Shown piece by piece: positions 47,878-57,806 of a DNA stretch of 64,000 nucleotides. Source of the stretch: Methylophaga sp. OBS1. GTDB taxonomy: Bacteria; Pseudomonadota; Gammaproteobacteria; Nitrosococcales; Methylophagaceae. Position 1 is the stretch's first letter, and each line of letters opens with the position of its first letter. The notes beneath the pieces were generated by a model that saw nothing but the letters and a program-made list of their open reading frames with translations, did no database searches and was not told where the DNA came from. The DNA lies in NCBI RefSeq assembly GCF_026319365.1, contig NZ_JAPDMS010000001.1:34621-98620 (forward strand). The letters run 5' to 3'. Made by a program: the position numbers and the translations under genes.

Positions 47878-47955
47878 TGAAAGGCTCTTTACTGAAAAAC
47901 TCAATAGGGTAACGCGTGAAGACTGAATAATCTACGACATTGAGGGAATGCCTGT

Positions 47956-48504
47956 TTGAACATTGATCTGACACAGGGACGCTGCAATGAGGCGGTGTTC
48001 TACTTATCACCCAACCATGATGAGCGTCCCGACCCGACGGATATTCAAGGCATTGTCATTCACAACATCAGTCTGCCTCCCGGGGAGTTCGGCCAACGGT
48101 TTATTGATGACTTGTTTCTGAACCAGCTGGACAGCTCACAACATCCCTATTTCGAACAACTGAAGGGTCTGAAAGTCTCCTCTCATCTATTGATAAGACG
48201 TAATGGGGAGCTGGTTCAGTTTGTACCATTTCATCAACGGGCCTGGCACGCGGGCGTATCAAGCTGGCAAGGCAGGGAACGCTGCAATGATTTTACGATA
48301 GGTATCGAGCTTGAAGGCTGTGATGACAAGCCCTTTGATGATACCCAGTATCATCAGCTGGCTGCGGTTATCAGCGCTTTATGTAAGGCTTACCCCCAGC
48401 TCAATTATGAGCGAATTGCCGGTCATGAACATATTGCGCCTGGACGCAAAACGGATCCGGGGCCGTTTTTCGAATGGGATTACCTGAGACAGCTACTGGA
48501 CTGA
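47956..48504 (+). CDS. ampD: 1,6-anhydro-N-acetylmuramyl-L-alanine amidase AmpD
   Basis: A 182-residue cytoplasmic zinc amidase that cleaves the peptide from anhydro-muropeptides. Zinc ligands and active site are in IVIHNISLPPGEFG, RAWHAGVSSWQGRERCNDFTIGIELEG, YERIAGHEHIAPGRKTDPGPFF. There is no signal peptide, and the insert seen in AmpDh-type enzymes is absent. The start is TTG at 47956 with GAGGGA upstream; no in-frame ATG precedes the conserved domain. Works with NagZ (23.8 kb) in peptidoglycan recycling. Confidence 0.95.
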   Translation: MNIDLTQGRCNEAVFYLSPNHDERPDPTDIQGIVIHNISLPPGEFGQRFIDDLFLNQLDSSQHPYFEQLKGLKVSSHLLIRRNGELVQFVPFHQRAWHAGVSSWQGRERCNDFTIGIELEGCDDKPFDDTQYHQLAAVISALCKAYPQLNYERIAGHEHIAPGRKTDPGPFFEWDYLRQLLD

Positions 48505-48507
48505 CAT

Positions 48508-48535
48508 AAAAAAAGCCGCCCTCGGGCGGCTTTTT
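48508..48535. terminator. Bidirectional terminator between ampD and the FKBP gene
   Basis: AAAAAAAGCCGCC pairs with GGCGGCTTTTT around CTCG (loop 48521-48524). A and T runs on both sides make it work in either direction for the two convergent genes. Confidence 0.92.
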
Positions 48536-48553
48536 CAACGGCAGGCATTTGCC

Positions 48554-49234
48554 TTATTGTGTGATAGCGATCAGTTCGATATCGAAAATCAGTGTTTCGT
48601 TGGGACCAATCAGCTGACCCGCCCCACGTGGACCATAGGCGAGGTTGGCCGGGACGACGATGCGCCATTTTCCGCCTTCTTTCATCATCTGCAGTGCTTC
48701 CTGCCAGCCCTGAATGACACCGTTAACCGGGAAAGTGGCTGGTTCGCCGCGGTCATAAGAGCTGTCAAAGACGGTACCGTCGAGCAGGGTGCCTTTGTAA
48801 TGCGCGATGACTTTATCGTTTTCAGTCGGTGTCGCACCATCGCCTTCTTTGATGATTTCGTATTGCAGTCCGCTGTCAGTGGTGACAACGCCTTCTTTCT
48901 TGGCATTTTCGGCCATGTAGGCTTTTGCTTCAGCCTGTTTTTCGTTCATGACTTTCGCCATTTCCTGGGCTTTTGCTGCCTGGTATTCCTGAATCACTTT
49001 TTCTGCCGTGGCCTGATCCAGTTGTGGCTCGTTACCTGCCATCATGTCGGCAACACCTGCTTTGAATGCGTCCAGTTCCAATTCGACGCCTTCCTGCAGC
49101 ATGTTTTGTCCGACCTGAATACCAAAGATGTAGCTCAGTTTCTGCTTGTCTGTGTCCAGGGTTGCGGCGTGATCATCAGCCATTACGTTTGCTCCAAATA
49201 ATAAGGGTAAAAAAATCAGTGCTTTTAATTTCAT
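48554..49234 (-). CDS. FKBP-type peptidyl-prolyl cis-trans isomerase (FkpA/Mip-like)
   Basis: A 226-residue periplasmic folding catalyst. A signal peptide lies at 1-19 (LIFLPLLFGANVMADD). The N-terminal helical dimerisation domain starts KQKLSYIFGIQVGQNML. A long charged helix (QAEAKAYMAENAKKEGV) leads to the FKBP domain from about residue 118, with VIAHYKGTLLDGTVFDSSYDRGEPATFPVN, VIQGWQEALQMMKEGGKWRIVVPANLAYG and PNETLIFDIELI. This matches the FkpA/FklB/Mip arrangement. It stands alone between terminator-bounded neighbours. Confidence 0.95.
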   Translation of the reverse strand: MKLKALIFLPLLFGANVMADDHAATLDTDKQKLSYIFGIQVGQNMLQEGVELELDAFKAGVADMMAGNEPQLDQATAEKVIQEYQAAKAQEMAKVMNEKQAEAKAYMAENAKKEGVVTTDSGLQYEIIKEGDGATPTENDKVIAHYKGTLLDGTVFDSSYDRGEPATFPVNGVIQGWQEALQMMKEGGKWRIVVPANLAYGPRGAGQLIGPNETLIFDIELIAITQ

Positions 49235-49370
49235 TTATTAGGCTCTCTGGTTGGAATTTAACTCAATAGGCGTTGCGGAATTTAGTACAATTGCATGTTT
49301 TAAAGTTCATCACCATACGCGAAATCAACGGAATTTTCACTCGACCCGCGTCAATATCTGAGCAAAACAC

Positions 49371-49399
49371 TTGGTTATTGTCTTAATTGATACTATAAT
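49371..49399 (+). promoter_or_regulatory. Promoter of the SUF operon
   Basis: TTGGTT (49371-49376) and a perfect TATAAT (49394-49399) are 17 bp apart, 24 nt before the regulator's ATG. The -10 sits inside the palindromic operator. Confidence 0.8.
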
Positions 49400-49409
49400 A
49401 GTACCAATT
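49385..49409. promoter_or_regulatory. Palindromic operator over the SUF promoter
   Basis: A 25-bp dyad runs from 49385 to 49409. The left arm is AATTGATACTAT, the centre is A and the right arm is ATAGTACCAATT; 11 of 12 positions are symmetric. It covers the -10 hexamer, so binding would block RNA polymerase. The Rrf2 regulator encoded next is the likely ligand, giving autorepression of the operon. Confidence 0.72.
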
Positions 49410-49422
49410 AGGAGGTTCAGCT

Positions 49423-49914
49423 ATGCTGCGAATGGGAAAACTGACGGATTACGGCATTGTGCTGATGAGCTATCTGGCAACGCACGCCAGACAGCAGCAC
49501 AGTGCTCACGCCATCGCCGATGCGGTAAAGGTGCCGTTACCCACCGTCAGGAAAGTATTGAAGTCTTTATCCCATGAAGGTCTCCTGCAATCGGAACGTG
49601 GCGTCGCAGGTGGTTACAGCCTGAGTCGGGAAGCGGAACAGATTTCAGTAGCGGAAATCATTACGGCCATTGAAGGCCCCATAGCCCTGACCGAATGTGT
49701 CAGTGGTGAAAGCCACTGTGAGCAGGAAACGCACTGTGCGGTCCAGACTAACTGGACGCGCATTAACAACGCGGTGTTTCACGCACTGGATGAAGTTAAG
49801 CTCTCAGATATGCTGACATCGCAGAATACATCGGGGATAAGCCCAATTAGATTCTACTCATCTGCAGCCGGGATGAGTAAAGCAACAATACAGGATGGTG
49901 AGTTTCATGACTGA
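49423..49914 (+). CDS. Rrf2-family SUF operon regulator
   Basis: A 163-residue Fe-S-sensing repressor. Its winged helix (residues 1-75) has [30 protein letters not shown] and the wing [12 protein letters not shown]. Three cysteines at 92, 99 and 105 are placed like those of IscR. This is the regulator type that heads SUF operons in Xanthomonas and relatives. AGGAGG lies 7 nt before the ATG at 49423. An unusual tail of about 30 residues follows the conserved part. It overlaps sufB by 8 bp. Confidence 0.92.
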   Translation: MLRMGKLTDYGIVLMSYLATHARQQHSAHAIADAVKVPLPTVRKVLKSLSHEGLLQSERGVAGGYSLSREAEQISVAEIITAIEGPIALTECVSGESHCEQETHCAVQTNWTRINNAVFHALDEVKLSDMLTSQNTSGISPIRFYSSAAGMSKATIQDGEFHD

Positions 49915-51355
49915 GCAAAGTCAACAACTTGAGTCGATTACTCAAAGAGAATACAAGGCCGGTTTTGTTACCGACATTGAGGCAGAAAGTCTGCCGCCAG
50001 GCCTGAGTGAAGAGGTTGTCCGTGAAATCTCCCGTATCAAGGGAGAGCCTGAGTTCATGCTGGAATGGCGCCTGAAAGCCTATCGCCACTGGCTGACCAT
50101 GGACACGCCGGAATGGGCGCATGTGCATTATCCTGAGATCGACTATCAGCAAATCAGCTATTACTCAGCGCCGAAGAAAAAAGACGACGGTCCGAAAAGT
50201 CTGGATGAAGTCGATCCGGAGCTGTTGCGTACCTATGAAAAACTGGGTGTGCCACTGGATGAACGTGCCCGTCTCGCCGGTGTTGCCGTCGATGCGGTGT
50301 TTGACAGTGTGTCTGTGGCCAGTACTTTCCAGGACAAGCTGGCAGAAGAGGGCATTATCTTTATGCCTATCTCTCAGGCCGTGAAAGAACACCCGGAACT
50401 GGTTGAAAAATATCTGGGCAGTGTGGTGCCTTATAAGGACAACTACTACGCAGCGCTGAACTCAGCGGTCTTCAGTGACGGTTCTTTCGTCTACATTCCC
50501 AAAGGTGTGCGTTGCCCGATGGAACTGTCGACCTACTTCCGTATCAACGCGGCTAATACCGGTCAGTTCGAACGTACGCTGATCATTGCTGACGACGACG
50601 CTTATGTCAGCTATCTGGAAGGCTGTACCGCACCGATGCGTGATGAAAACCAGCTTCACGCTGCTGTCGTAGAACTGGTCGCGCTGGATCGGGCTGAAAT
50701 CAAATACTCCACCGTGCAGAACTGGTATCCCGGTGATGAAAACGGTAAGGGTGGCATCTACAACTTTGTCACCAAACGTGCTGCCTGCCGTGGTGAGTCC
50801 TCCAAAGTGTCCTGGACTCAGGTGGAAACCGGTTCAGCCATCACCTGGAAATATCCCAGTGTCGTCCTGCAGGGTGACAACTCTATCGGTGAGTTCTACT
50901 CCGTGGCGGTCACCAACAACATGCAACAGGCCGATACAGGTACCAAGATGATACATCTGGGTAAAAACACCAGCTCGACCATCATCTCCAAAGGTATTTC
51001 TGCCGGCCGTTCACAAAACGCCTATCGCGGCCTGGTTCGTGTCGGGCCCAATGCAGAAAATGCCCGTAACTACACCGAGTGCGACTCATTGCTGATGGGC
51101 GACAAATGCGGTGCCCACACCTTCCCATATATTGAGGTGAAAAACCCGACAGCGAAGGTGGAGCACGAGGCCTCGACATCAAAAATCAGCGAAGACCAGC
51201 TGTTCTATTGTAAGCAGCGCGGTTTGGATGCCGAAGATGCGGTCTCGATGATTGTGAACGGTTTCTGCAAACAGGTCATTCGTGAGCTGCCGATGGAATT
51301 CGCAGTCGAAGCGCAGAACCTGCTCGGTTTGTCATTAGAAGGTTCCGTCGGTTAA
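49907..51355 (+). CDS. sufB: Fe-S assembly scaffold protein SufB
   Basis: A 482-residue core subunit of the SufBCD complex that assembles clusters. It has [96 protein letters not shown] and [25 protein letters not shown]. The start at 49907 (MTEQSQQ) is chosen over 49895 for a better-spaced ribosome binding site; the difference is four residues. Confidence 0.97.
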   Translation: MTEQSQQLESITQREYKAGFVTDIEAESLPPGLSEEVVREISRIKGEPEFMLEWRLKAYRHWLTMDTPEWAHVHYPEIDYQQISYYSAPKKKDDGPKSLDEVDPELLRTYEKLGVPLDERARLAGVAVDAVFDSVSVASTFQDKLAEEGIIFMPISQAVKEHPELVEKYLGSVVPYKDNYYAALNSAVFSDGSFVYIPKGVRCPMELSTYFRINAANTGQFERTLIIADDDAYVSYLEGCTAPMRDENQLHAAVVELVALDRAEIKYSTVQNWYPGDENGKGGIYNFVTKRAACRGESSKVSWTQVETGSAITWKYPSVVLQGDNSIGEFYSVAVTNNMQQADTGTKMIHLGKNTSSTIISKGISAGRSQNAYRGLVRVGPNAENARNYTECDSLLMGDKCGAHTFPYIEVKNPTAKVEHEASTSKISEDQLFYCKQRGLDAEDAVSMIVNGFCKQVIRELPMEFAVEAQNLLGLSLEGSVG

Positions 51356-51401
51356 ACGAACGAGAACCCATTCGGATTTTCAGAAATATAGAGACTTATA
51401 C

Positions 51402-52163
51402 ATGTTAGAAATTAAAAACCTGCATGCCAGCGTTGAAGGGAAAGAAATCCTCCGCGGCATCAATATGACCGTCAATCCAGGCGAAGTCCACGCCATCATG
51501 GGCCCGAACGGCGCAGGCAAAAGTACATTGTCCAATGTGCTTGCCGGCCGTGACGGCTATGAAGTGACACAGGGCGAAGTCATCTATAAAGGTGAAAACC
51601 TGCTGGACCTGGAACCGGAAGAACGCGCTCAGCGTGGTGTGTTTCTGGCTTTCCAATATCCGGTAGAAATCCCGGGTGTCAGCAATATCTATCTGCTGAA
51701 AGCTGCCCTGAACGCGGTTCGCAAATATCAGGGGCTGGATGAAGTTGATGCGATTGACTTCCTGAATCTCGTCCGTGACCGCATGAAGCTGGTCAAAATG
51801 GATGAACAGTTCCTGCACCGTAATGTGAACGAAGGCTTCTCAGGCGGTGAGAAAAAACGCAACGAGATTCTGCAGATGGCGGTCCTGGAACCGGCACTGG
51901 CGATTCTTGATGAAACCGACTCCGGTCTCGACATCGACGCACTGCGTGTTGTTGCTGAAGGGGTCAATGCCCTGCGTGCTGAAGATCGTTCGATCGTCAT
52001 GATTACGCACTACCAGCGTCTTCTCGACCATATCGTGCCGGACTTCGTCCATGTATTGTCTGAAGGCAAAATTGTTAAATCCGGCGACAAGGAACTGGCT
52101 AAAGAATTGGAGAAATCCGGTTACAGCTGGGTTCACGATGCACCGGAAGGTCAAACCGCATGA
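51402..52163 (+). CDS. sufC: Fe-S assembly ATPase SufC
   Basis: A 253-residue ABC-type ATPase that energises SufBCD. Walker A is [17 protein letters not shown], the signature [15 protein letters not shown], Walker [17 protein letters not shown], and the switch histidine TH in [10 protein letters not shown]. SufC lacks membrane domains and works in the cytosol. The stop overlaps the sufD start by 4 bp. Confidence 0.98.
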   Translation: MLEIKNLHASVEGKEILRGINMTVNPGEVHAIMGPNGAGKSTLSNVLAGRDGYEVTQGEVIYKGENLLDLEPEERAQRGVFLAFQYPVEIPGVSNIYLLKAALNAVRKYQGLDEVDAIDFLNLVRDRMKLVKMDEQFLHRNVNEGFSGGEKKRNEILQMAVLEPALAILDETDSGLDIDALRVVAEGVNALRAEDRSIVMITHYQRLLDHIVPDFVHVLSEGKIVKSGDKELAKELEKSGYSWVHDAPEGQTA

Positions 52164-53461
52164 AACAGTTAACTGAAATCACAACGCCATTTGGCGAAGT
52201 GGCTTCTGCCAAAACCCTGCCGGGCACTGAACTCGGCTGGTTGCAGCAACTGCGCGACAAAGCCCGTGCGCAGTTTGAACGCCACGGCTTGCCGGCGAAA
52301 AAAGTTGAGGACTGGAAATACACCTCTCTGTGGTCTTTAAGCCAGGAAGGTTTCAGTCACGATGCCAATGCAGTCAGCCTGGATAAAACCGAGTTGGCAC
52401 ACGTGGCTGCATTGGAAGATGCCTATCGCTTTGTCATTATTGACGGCCGTTTCAGTGTTGAATTGTCCGAGCTTGAAGACCTGGAAGAAGGCCTGTCTAT
52501 CAAGCCACTGGCAGAGGGGCTCGACAATGCCCAGTCTATGCTGGGTGAGCAGATCGATTTAGAGAAACCGGGTCTGAATGCCATCAACACCATGTTGATG
52601 CAAGACGGTCTGGTGCTACAGGTGAATGCGGGCAAAACCATCAGCAAACCAGTTGAACTCCTGGTTATCAGTACCGCTGAAAACCAAAAGCTGGCCAGCC
52701 ACTTGCGTAATCTGGTTCAGGTTGAAGCGGATGCGGAAGTGACCTTGCTGGAGCACTATGTCAGCTTGGCAGACACCGAAGGTTTCACCAATGTGGTGAC
52801 CGAAGTGAAGCTGGATGAAAAAGCCACGTTGAATCACTTCAAACTGCAGCACGAATCCTTGGCGCATTACCATATCGCGACCCTGGCCTCAAAACAGGCG
52901 GCCGGCAGTAACTGGCATACCAATAATATTTCACTGGGCGGCAAACTGGCGCGTAATGATATTCACAGCCAGTTGCTGGGTGAAGAAGCGCACGTCACGC
53001 TGGATGGTCTTTATCTGGTCACTGGTGACCAGCATGTCGATAACCACACGCGTATCGATCATGCCGTGCCCAACACCACCAGTGATGAGGTATACAAAGG
53101 CGTGCTTGATGGCAACAGCCATGCCGTATTTAACGGTAAGGTGAATGTGCACAAAGATGCCCAGAAAACCGATTCCAGCCAGAGCAACAAGAACCTGTTG
53201 CTGTCTCGCAGCTGTGAAATCGATACCAAACCGGAACTGGAAATCTATGCCGATGACGTCAAATGTGCCCACGGCAGTACCGTCGGTCAGATTGATGAAC
53301 AGCACCTGTTTTTCCTGCGTGCCCGTGGTTTGGACGAAACAGCTGCCCGCAGCCTGCTGACTTATGCTTTTGCCGTCGATGTATTGCAACGGATTAAGTC
53401 AGCACCTATGCGTCAGGCCTTGTCTAATGTCATAGAAAAACGGTTACCGAAAGGGGCGTGA
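52160..53461 (+). CDS. sufD: Fe-S assembly protein SufD
   Basis: A 433-residue partner of SufB in the SufBC2D complex, with a right-handed beta-helix core. Recognisable parts are [15 protein letters not shown] near residue 45, [64 protein letters not shown] and [27 protein letters not shown]. It starts within sufC's stop and ends 4 bp before sufS. Confidence 0.97.
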   Translation: MKQLTEITTPFGEVASAKTLPGTELGWLQQLRDKARAQFERHGLPAKKVEDWKYTSLWSLSQEGFSHDANAVSLDKTELAHVAALEDAYRFVIIDGRFSVELSELEDLEEGLSIKPLAEGLDNAQSMLGEQIDLEKPGLNAINTMLMQDGLVLQVNAGKTISKPVELLVISTAENQKLASHLRNLVQVEADAEVTLLEHYVSLADTEGFTNVVTEVKLDEKATLNHFKLQHESLAHYHIATLASKQAAGSNWHTNNISLGGKLARNDIHSQLLGEEAHVTLDGLYLVTGDQHVDNHTRIDHAVPNTTSDEVYKGVLDGNSHAVFNGKVNVHKDAQKTDSSQSNKNLLLSRSCEIDTKPELEIYADDVKCAHGSTVGQIDEQHLFFLRARGLDETAARSLLTYAFAVDVLQRIKSAPMRQALSNVIEKRLPKGA

Positions 53462-53465
53462 TTGC

Positions 53466-54725
53466 ATGACACAAACCGAATTAAAAGCTGTGCCGTTTCC
53501 TGAAACCGACTTTGATGTTGAAGCGATCCGACGTGACTTCCCGATTCTGAATCAGGACATTAACGGCAACCCGCTGGCCTATCTGGATAATGCCGCCAGC
53601 AGTCAGAAACCGGTTCAGGTGATTGAAGCGGTCGACGCCTACTATCGTCTGGACAATGCCAACGTCCACCGTGGTGTACACAAGCTGAGCCAGCGCGCGA
53701 CCGATGCTTATGAAGGCGCTCGCGATAAAGTCCGTGGTTTCCTGAATGCTAAATCAGACAAAGAAATTGTCTTTGTTCGCGGTGCCACCGAAGCCATCAA
53801 CCTGGTGGCACAGAGCTTTGTGCGCCCGCAGATCAAGTCGGGTGACGAGATTCTGATCAGCCATATCGAGCATCACGCCAATATCGTGCCGTGGCAGATG
53901 GTGTGTGAGCAGACTGGCGCCAAACTGAAAGTCATTCCCATGACTGAATCCGGTGAACTGGATCTCAGCGATTTCGACAGCCTGCTGAACGAACGCACCA
54001 AAATCCTGGCGATTGGTCATGTGTCGAATGCGTTGGGCACCATCAATCCTATTAAGGCAATGATCGGTCAGGCCAAAGCTAAATCGATTCCAGTGCTGGT
54101 AGATGGCGCCCAGGCGGTGCCGCATATCGCTGTCGATGTGCAGGATCTGGATTGTGACTTTTACGTCTTTTCCGGTCATAAAATGTTTGCGCCCACCGGT
54201 ATCGGTGCGCTCTATGGCAAACAGGCACTGCTGGAAGCGATGCCGCCATGGCAGGGCGGGGGCGATATGATCCTCTCGGTCAGCTTTAGCCATACCGAAT
54301 ACAACACGCTGCCATACAAATTTGAAGCCGGCACACCGCATATTGCCGGTGCCGTCGGACTGGGCGCAGCGATTGATTATATGCAGGCTATCGGCATCGA
54401 TAAGCTGGCTGCCTATGAACATCACCTGCTGGAAGTTGCTACAGCGAAGCTGGAAGCTATTGATGGTATTCGTATTATCGGTACCGCCAAAAATAAAGCC
54501 AGCGTGTTGTCGTTCATGATTGAAGATGTGCATCCCCATGATGTCGGTACCATTTTCGACCAGCAGGGGGTCGCGATTCGTGCCGGTCACCACTGTGCCC
54601 AGCCAGTGATGGAGTTCTATGGCATCGCCGCAACGGCACGGGCTTCCTTCGCGTTCTATAACACCGAGCAGGAAATTGATGCGCTGGTTAATGCCATCAA
54701 AACCACACAGGAGTTGTTTGCCTGA
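53466..54725 (+). CDS. sufS: Cysteine desulfurase SufS
   Basis: A 419-residue class II cysteine desulfurase using PLP. The start IRRDFPILNQDINGNPLAYLDNAASSQKPVQV is typical. The PLP lysine is in VFSGHKMFAPTGIGALYGK and the catalytic cysteine in IRAGHHCAQPVM (about C377). It passes sulfur to SufU, whose gene follows with a 1-bp overlap. It is the second desulfurase in the window; the iscS-like one (6.2 kb) is class I. Confidence 0.97.
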   Translation: MTQTELKAVPFPETDFDVEAIRRDFPILNQDINGNPLAYLDNAASSQKPVQVIEAVDAYYRLDNANVHRGVHKLSQRATDAYEGARDKVRGFLNAKSDKEIVFVRGATEAINLVAQSFVRPQIKSGDEILISHIEHHANIVPWQMVCEQTGAKLKVIPMTESGELDLSDFDSLLNERTKILAIGHVSNALGTINPIKAMIGQAKAKSIPVLVDGAQAVPHIAVDVQDLDCDFYVFSGHKMFAPTGIGALYGKQALLEAMPPWQGGGDMILSVSFSHTEYNTLPYKFEAGTPHIAGAVGLGAAIDYMQAIGIDKLAAYEHHLLEVATAKLEAIDGIRIIGTAKNKASVLSFMIEDVHPHDVGTIFDQQGVAIRAGHHCAQPVMEFYGIAATARASFAFYNTEQEIDALVNAIKTTQELFA

Positions 54726-55171
54726 TGAGTGATTTAAGAGATCTCTATCAACAAGTGATCATGGATCACAAAAAGAATCCGCGTAATTTCCGTGAGATCA
54801 CCGATGCCAATCATATGGCGCATGGCAATAACCCGCTGTGTGGTGATGCGCTGGTGGTTTACGCCAAACTCAAAGATGGCGTGATTGAAGATGTCAGCTT
54901 TCAGGGCAGTGGCTGTGCGATTTCCGTGGCCTCAGCCTCGCTGATGACCGAGATTCTGAAAGGCAAAACCATGGAAGAAGCCGAAGCGCTTTATGAGAAT
55001 GTGCATAAAGCCCTGACCGGCGAAGCGGGCGGCGGCGAACTGTCCGGCAAACTGGAAGTGCTGGCCGGCGTCAAAGAGTTCCCGGCTCGCGTCAAATGCG
55101 CCACGTTATCCTGGCACACCGTGCATGCCGCGATGGACAGCGACCACGATATATCCGTAACCACAGAATAA
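54725..55171 (+). CDS. sufU: SufU-type sulfur acceptor/scaffold
   Basis: A 148-residue IscU-fold protein. Cysteines C39 (GNNPLCGD), C64 (GSGCAISVAS) and C125 (ARVKCATLSWHT), with Asp41, make up the metal site. The insert between the second and third cysteines (EAGGGELSGKLEVLAGV) marks SufU rather than IscU, and the usual IscU LPPVK chaperone motif is missing. SufU takes sulfur from SufS. This gene may be the only U-type protein for both assembly operons. sufE is not in the window. Confidence 0.95.
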   Translation: MSDLRDLYQQVIMDHKKNPRNFREITDANHMAHGNNPLCGDALVVYAKLKDGVIEDVSFQGSGCAISVASASLMTEILKGKTMEEAEALYENVHKALTGEAGGGELSGKLEVLAGVKEFPARVKCATLSWHTVHAAMDSDHDISVTTE

Positions 55172-55184
55172 GCAGGGCAGATTG

Positions 55185-55514
55185 ATGAACGACCAATACC
55201 AAATCAGCCCGGAACAGCTCAAAGAAGATGTGATCGAGGTGCTTAAAACCATCTACGACCCGGAAATCCCGGTCAACATCTACGAGCTCGGGCTTATCTA
55301 CAATATCGAAATCAGTACCTCAGGCAACGTCCATATTGATATGACGCTGACAGCCCCCGGCTGCCCGGTTGCCCAGTCTTTCCCGGGTGATGTTGAATCG
55401 CGTGTGATGTCCGTCCCCGGCGTCAAAAAAGCGCATGTTGAGCTGGTATGGGAGCCACAATGGACCAAGGACATGATGAGTGAAGCCGCACAGTTGCAAC
55501 TGGGCATGTTCTAG
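55185..55514 (+). CDS. sufT: SUF-associated protein SufT (DUF59/MIP18 family)
   Basis: A 109-residue DUF59 protein: LKEDVIEVLKTIYDPEIPVNIYELGLIYNI, then HIDMTLTAPGCPVAQSFPGDVESRV. Family members support Fe-S maturation under high demand. It closes the operon, 13 bp after sufU. ATG at 55185 is preferred over TTG at 55182. Confidence 0.95.
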   Translation: MNDQYQISPEQLKEDVIEVLKTIYDPEIPVNIYELGLIYNIEISTSGNVHIDMTLTAPGCPVAQSFPGDVESRVMSVPGVKKAHVELVWEPQWTKDMMSEAAQLQLGMF

Positions 55515-55872
55515 CATACTGCCAAGCTCTCCTGAGCTTATCCAATACACCAAACTGAAAAATACCTGTGGGTGGTAAACCACCCACAGTGAGAGTCAAG
55601 AGCCGACCTCTAAGGGGCTGTCATCATGACAGACGAGTAATGCGAGATTAAAGTAATCTCAGTCTCATTATTTCCCCATAACTCCTGATCACCTATAGGA
55701 ATAATTCCTAAATATGCCGAATTCCTTCTGTGGTTCTTGAGAATCAGATCACAGCCTCCCGCTGTTAATGTGAAGTCGCACAAACTGCAGAATAGGATTT
55801 TTTCCTAATGCCTGTTTGCGATTCCCTCACTAATATTGACTGATTTTCAATGACCACAGCGGGACTCAGTCA
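55515..55872. other. Intergenic region between the SUF operon and pglL-like gene
   Basis: No gene is seen in this 358-bp stretch. A perfect 11-bp inverted repeat, CTGTGGGTGGT / ACCACCCACAG (55566-55589), probably ends the SUF transcript although no T run follows. An 18-bp element at 55692-55709 recurs in inverted form at 57727-57744. AGGATTTTTTCCT, a looser relative, lies at about 55795. Confidence 0.55.
55692..55709 (+). repeat. 18-bp inverted-pair element, left copy
   Basis: CCTATAGGAATAATTCCT, which contains the palindrome AGGAATAATTCCT. Its exact reverse complement is at 57727-57744, so the two copies flank the glycosyltransferase gene. Role unknown: regulator site or small mobile remnant. 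Confidence 0.75.
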
Positions 55873-57654
55873 ATGACGGCAGTAACCTCCAACGACCAAC
55901 CACCACGTTCTCTTCTTGCCGGTTTCAGTATTTTTATGCTGGCACTGATGTGTGTGTTGCCGTTTTTGTCGCCTTATCACATGCCTCCTATCGCCAGTTT
56001 TTATAATGAATGGGCAGCTGCTTTGTTGGCAGTATTTGCCAGTTTGTTTTTGATTGGTCAAAGACAAGACAATTTGCAAATTCCTGTCATCACTTTTGTG
56101 CCGCTGGGGCTGATGGGGGTTTTAGGGTTGCAAATAGCGCTAGGCATGCCTGATTACTGGCAGAATCAATTTGTCGCCATGCTCTATCTTGGACTGTCAG
56201 CATTGCTGATGATCTTAGCTGCCAACCTCAGACATACAGTGTCATTGGAAAAAATCGTACCGGGTATCGCCTGGGCATTTGTTGTCGGTGCGACCTGCAT
56301 TATGATTTTGTTACCTATTGGGAAGCTTTTGCCAGATGAGCACGCTTTGGCAAAGTGGATACTCGATAGCAAATCCGGCAATATCGGTCAGGTCAATCAC
56401 TTCTCCAATTATCTGGCCCTGGGACTTGCATCATTGCTTTATCTCAGGATGAGTGGTCGTGTTAATACGCTCATCACTGTGCTGATTGCCGGGCTGATTC
56501 TGCTGGGTTTTGCCCAAGGTGGTCAGCGGATGGCGATCCTGTACGTCGCCTTGCTGGCTTTTGGTGGCTGGTTTCTAGGTAGAACTGTTTCCCAAAACCA
56601 GTCAACCGCGATGAAGCCCACGGCATTACTTTGGTTGATACCTGGGTTTATTCTGGCTCAACTTATCGTCCCTATGCTGGCTTTTCTCGAACCGTCGAAA
56701 ATGCCCGCAGAACGGCTGGCACAGACGCTGGGCTCGGAATCCAGTCGTTTACTGCTTATTGATCAGGCCTGGAATTTGTTCAGACAACATCCCTGGTTGG
56801 GTGCTGGTTGGGCAGAATTTTCCTGGTACAACTTCACGGTGACGGAAGCTTATCCTTCCTTAAAAGGACTTTGGCATCATGCCCACAATCTTGTTCTGCA
56901 GTTACTGGCAGAGACTGGCATTGTTGGGGCAATGATTCTTACTGGCGGTATGTTGTATTGGTTTAGAGAACAGTTTCTTAACACAATGACCGCTGAACGC
57001 TGGTGGTTATTGGCACTGTTATCAGTGATCGGTATTCACAGCATGCTGGAATATCCACTCTGGTATATGACTTTTCTGGCCATTGCGAGCCTGCTGCTGG
57101 GACTGGGCTCAGAGCGACCATTGCAAATTCGTTTTCAGCTGGCACCTGTCTTTTTCTTAGTCATCTTCATTTTTTCAGCCTGGTCGATGGGAAATATGCT
57201 GACCAGCTATCAGCAACTTGAGACTACGCTGACCTCGTTACGTGAGGAAGGATTGCCGCAATCAGAAATCGATAAGAACCTGGAAAAACTCCATCAACTC
57301 AGGGAAACATCGGTTTTTACCCCGGTTGCCGATAACTTTCTGGTCAGAGTGTTACCTAATCAACCGGCGTTGATCAAAGACAAGCTGACAATCAGTCAGC
57401 AGGTAATTGAGAACTGGCCTGGTCGTGTTGAAACATACACACATGCCTATTTGCTGGCCATGAATAACCAGCCAGTTGCGGCACAGAAGATGGTGCGGAT
57501 GGCAATCAAGCAATTCCCGGAATATCGTGAAGCCTATCATCGTTTTGTCCTGGCGCAGGTTGTGAAGCGACAGGAAAATGCCCTGTTGCCCATACTCATT
57601 ATTCTCCAGGACCCCTACCAAGCTTCCGAGTCAGAACTGGGGATTGATGAGTGA
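55873..57654 (+). CDS. PglL-type O-oligosaccharyltransferase
   Basis: A 593-residue inner-membrane protein with about a dozen membrane helices over the first 440 residues and a C-terminal periplasmic domain of about 150. Signature parts are NIGQVNHFSNYLALGLASL of the PglL N-terminal family, the Wzy/WaaL-type block HPWLGAGWAEFSWYNF, HHAHNLVLQLLAETGIVGAM, and HSMLEYPLWYMTF. PglL enzymes move a lipid-linked glycan en bloc to Ser of pilins and other periplasmic proteins. It lies upstream of pilin-like genes, which are natural substrates. WaaL-type O-antigen ligase is the alternative, but the motif set favours PglL. Codon choice is a little AT-richer than the suf genes. Confidence 0.88.
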   Translation: MTAVTSNDQPPRSLLAGFSIFMLALMCVLPFLSPYHMPPIASFYNEWAAALLAVFASLFLIGQRQDNLQIPVITFVPLGLMGVLGLQIALGMPDYWQNQFVAMLYLGLSALLMILAANLRHTVSLEKIVPGIAWAFVVGATCIMILLPIGKLLPDEHALAKWILDSKSGNIGQVNHFSNYLALGLASLLYLRMSGRVNTLITVLIAGLILLGFAQGGQRMAILYVALLAFGGWFLGRTVSQNQSTAMKPTALLWLIPGFILAQLIVPMLAFLEPSKMPAERLAQTLGSESSRLLLIDQAWNLFRQHPWLGAGWAEFSWYNFTVTEAYPSLKGLWHHAHNLVLQLLAETGIVGAMILTGGMLYWFREQFLNTMTAERWWLLALLSVIGIHSMLEYPLWYMTFLAIASLLLGLGSERPLQIRFQLAPVFFLVIFIFSAWSMGNMLTSYQQLETTLTSLREEGLPQSEIDKNLEKLHQLRETSVFTPVADNFLVRVLPNQPALIKDKLTISQQVIENWPGRVETYTHAYLLAMNNQPVAAQKMVRMAIKQFPEYREAYHRFVLAQVVKRQENALLPILIILQDPYQASESELGIDE

Positions 57655-57726
57655 ACTTAATCAGGAACAAAAAAAGCGGCGGGAATTTATTCCGAAATCA
57701 TACGCAAAACTATCGCTTTTAATTTC

Positions 57727-57744
57727 AGGAATTATTCCTATAGG
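57727..57744 (-). repeat. 18-bp inverted-pair element, right copy
   Basis: AGGAATTATTCCTATAGG is the exact reverse complement of 55692-55709. A related dyad, GGAATTTATTCC, lies at 57682-57693, and AGGGAACCTTTCCT follows directly. It sits about 60 bp before the small gene at 57807. Confidence 0.75.
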
Positions 57745-57806
57745 GAACCTTTCCTGATTCGCCTAATATCAACGTCAACGAAGTTCAACCGGAGAGAGTC
57801 ACATTC

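Noticed and set aside
48557..49201. Open frame of 214 codons antisense to the FKBP gene
   Set aside because: The protein is an unusual mix of Phe, Cys and His, as expected from the antisense strand; the FKBP gene is certain.
53754..54593. Long open frame of 279 codons antisense to sufS
   Set aside because: It lies wholly within a well-conserved gene, has no recognisable domain or ribosome binding site, and follows from the codon bias of sufS.
55566..55589. Perfect 11-bp inverted repeat after sufT as a mobile-element end
   Set aside because: The 2-nt loop and its place just after the operon fit a transcript hairpin, and there is no transposase or second copy.
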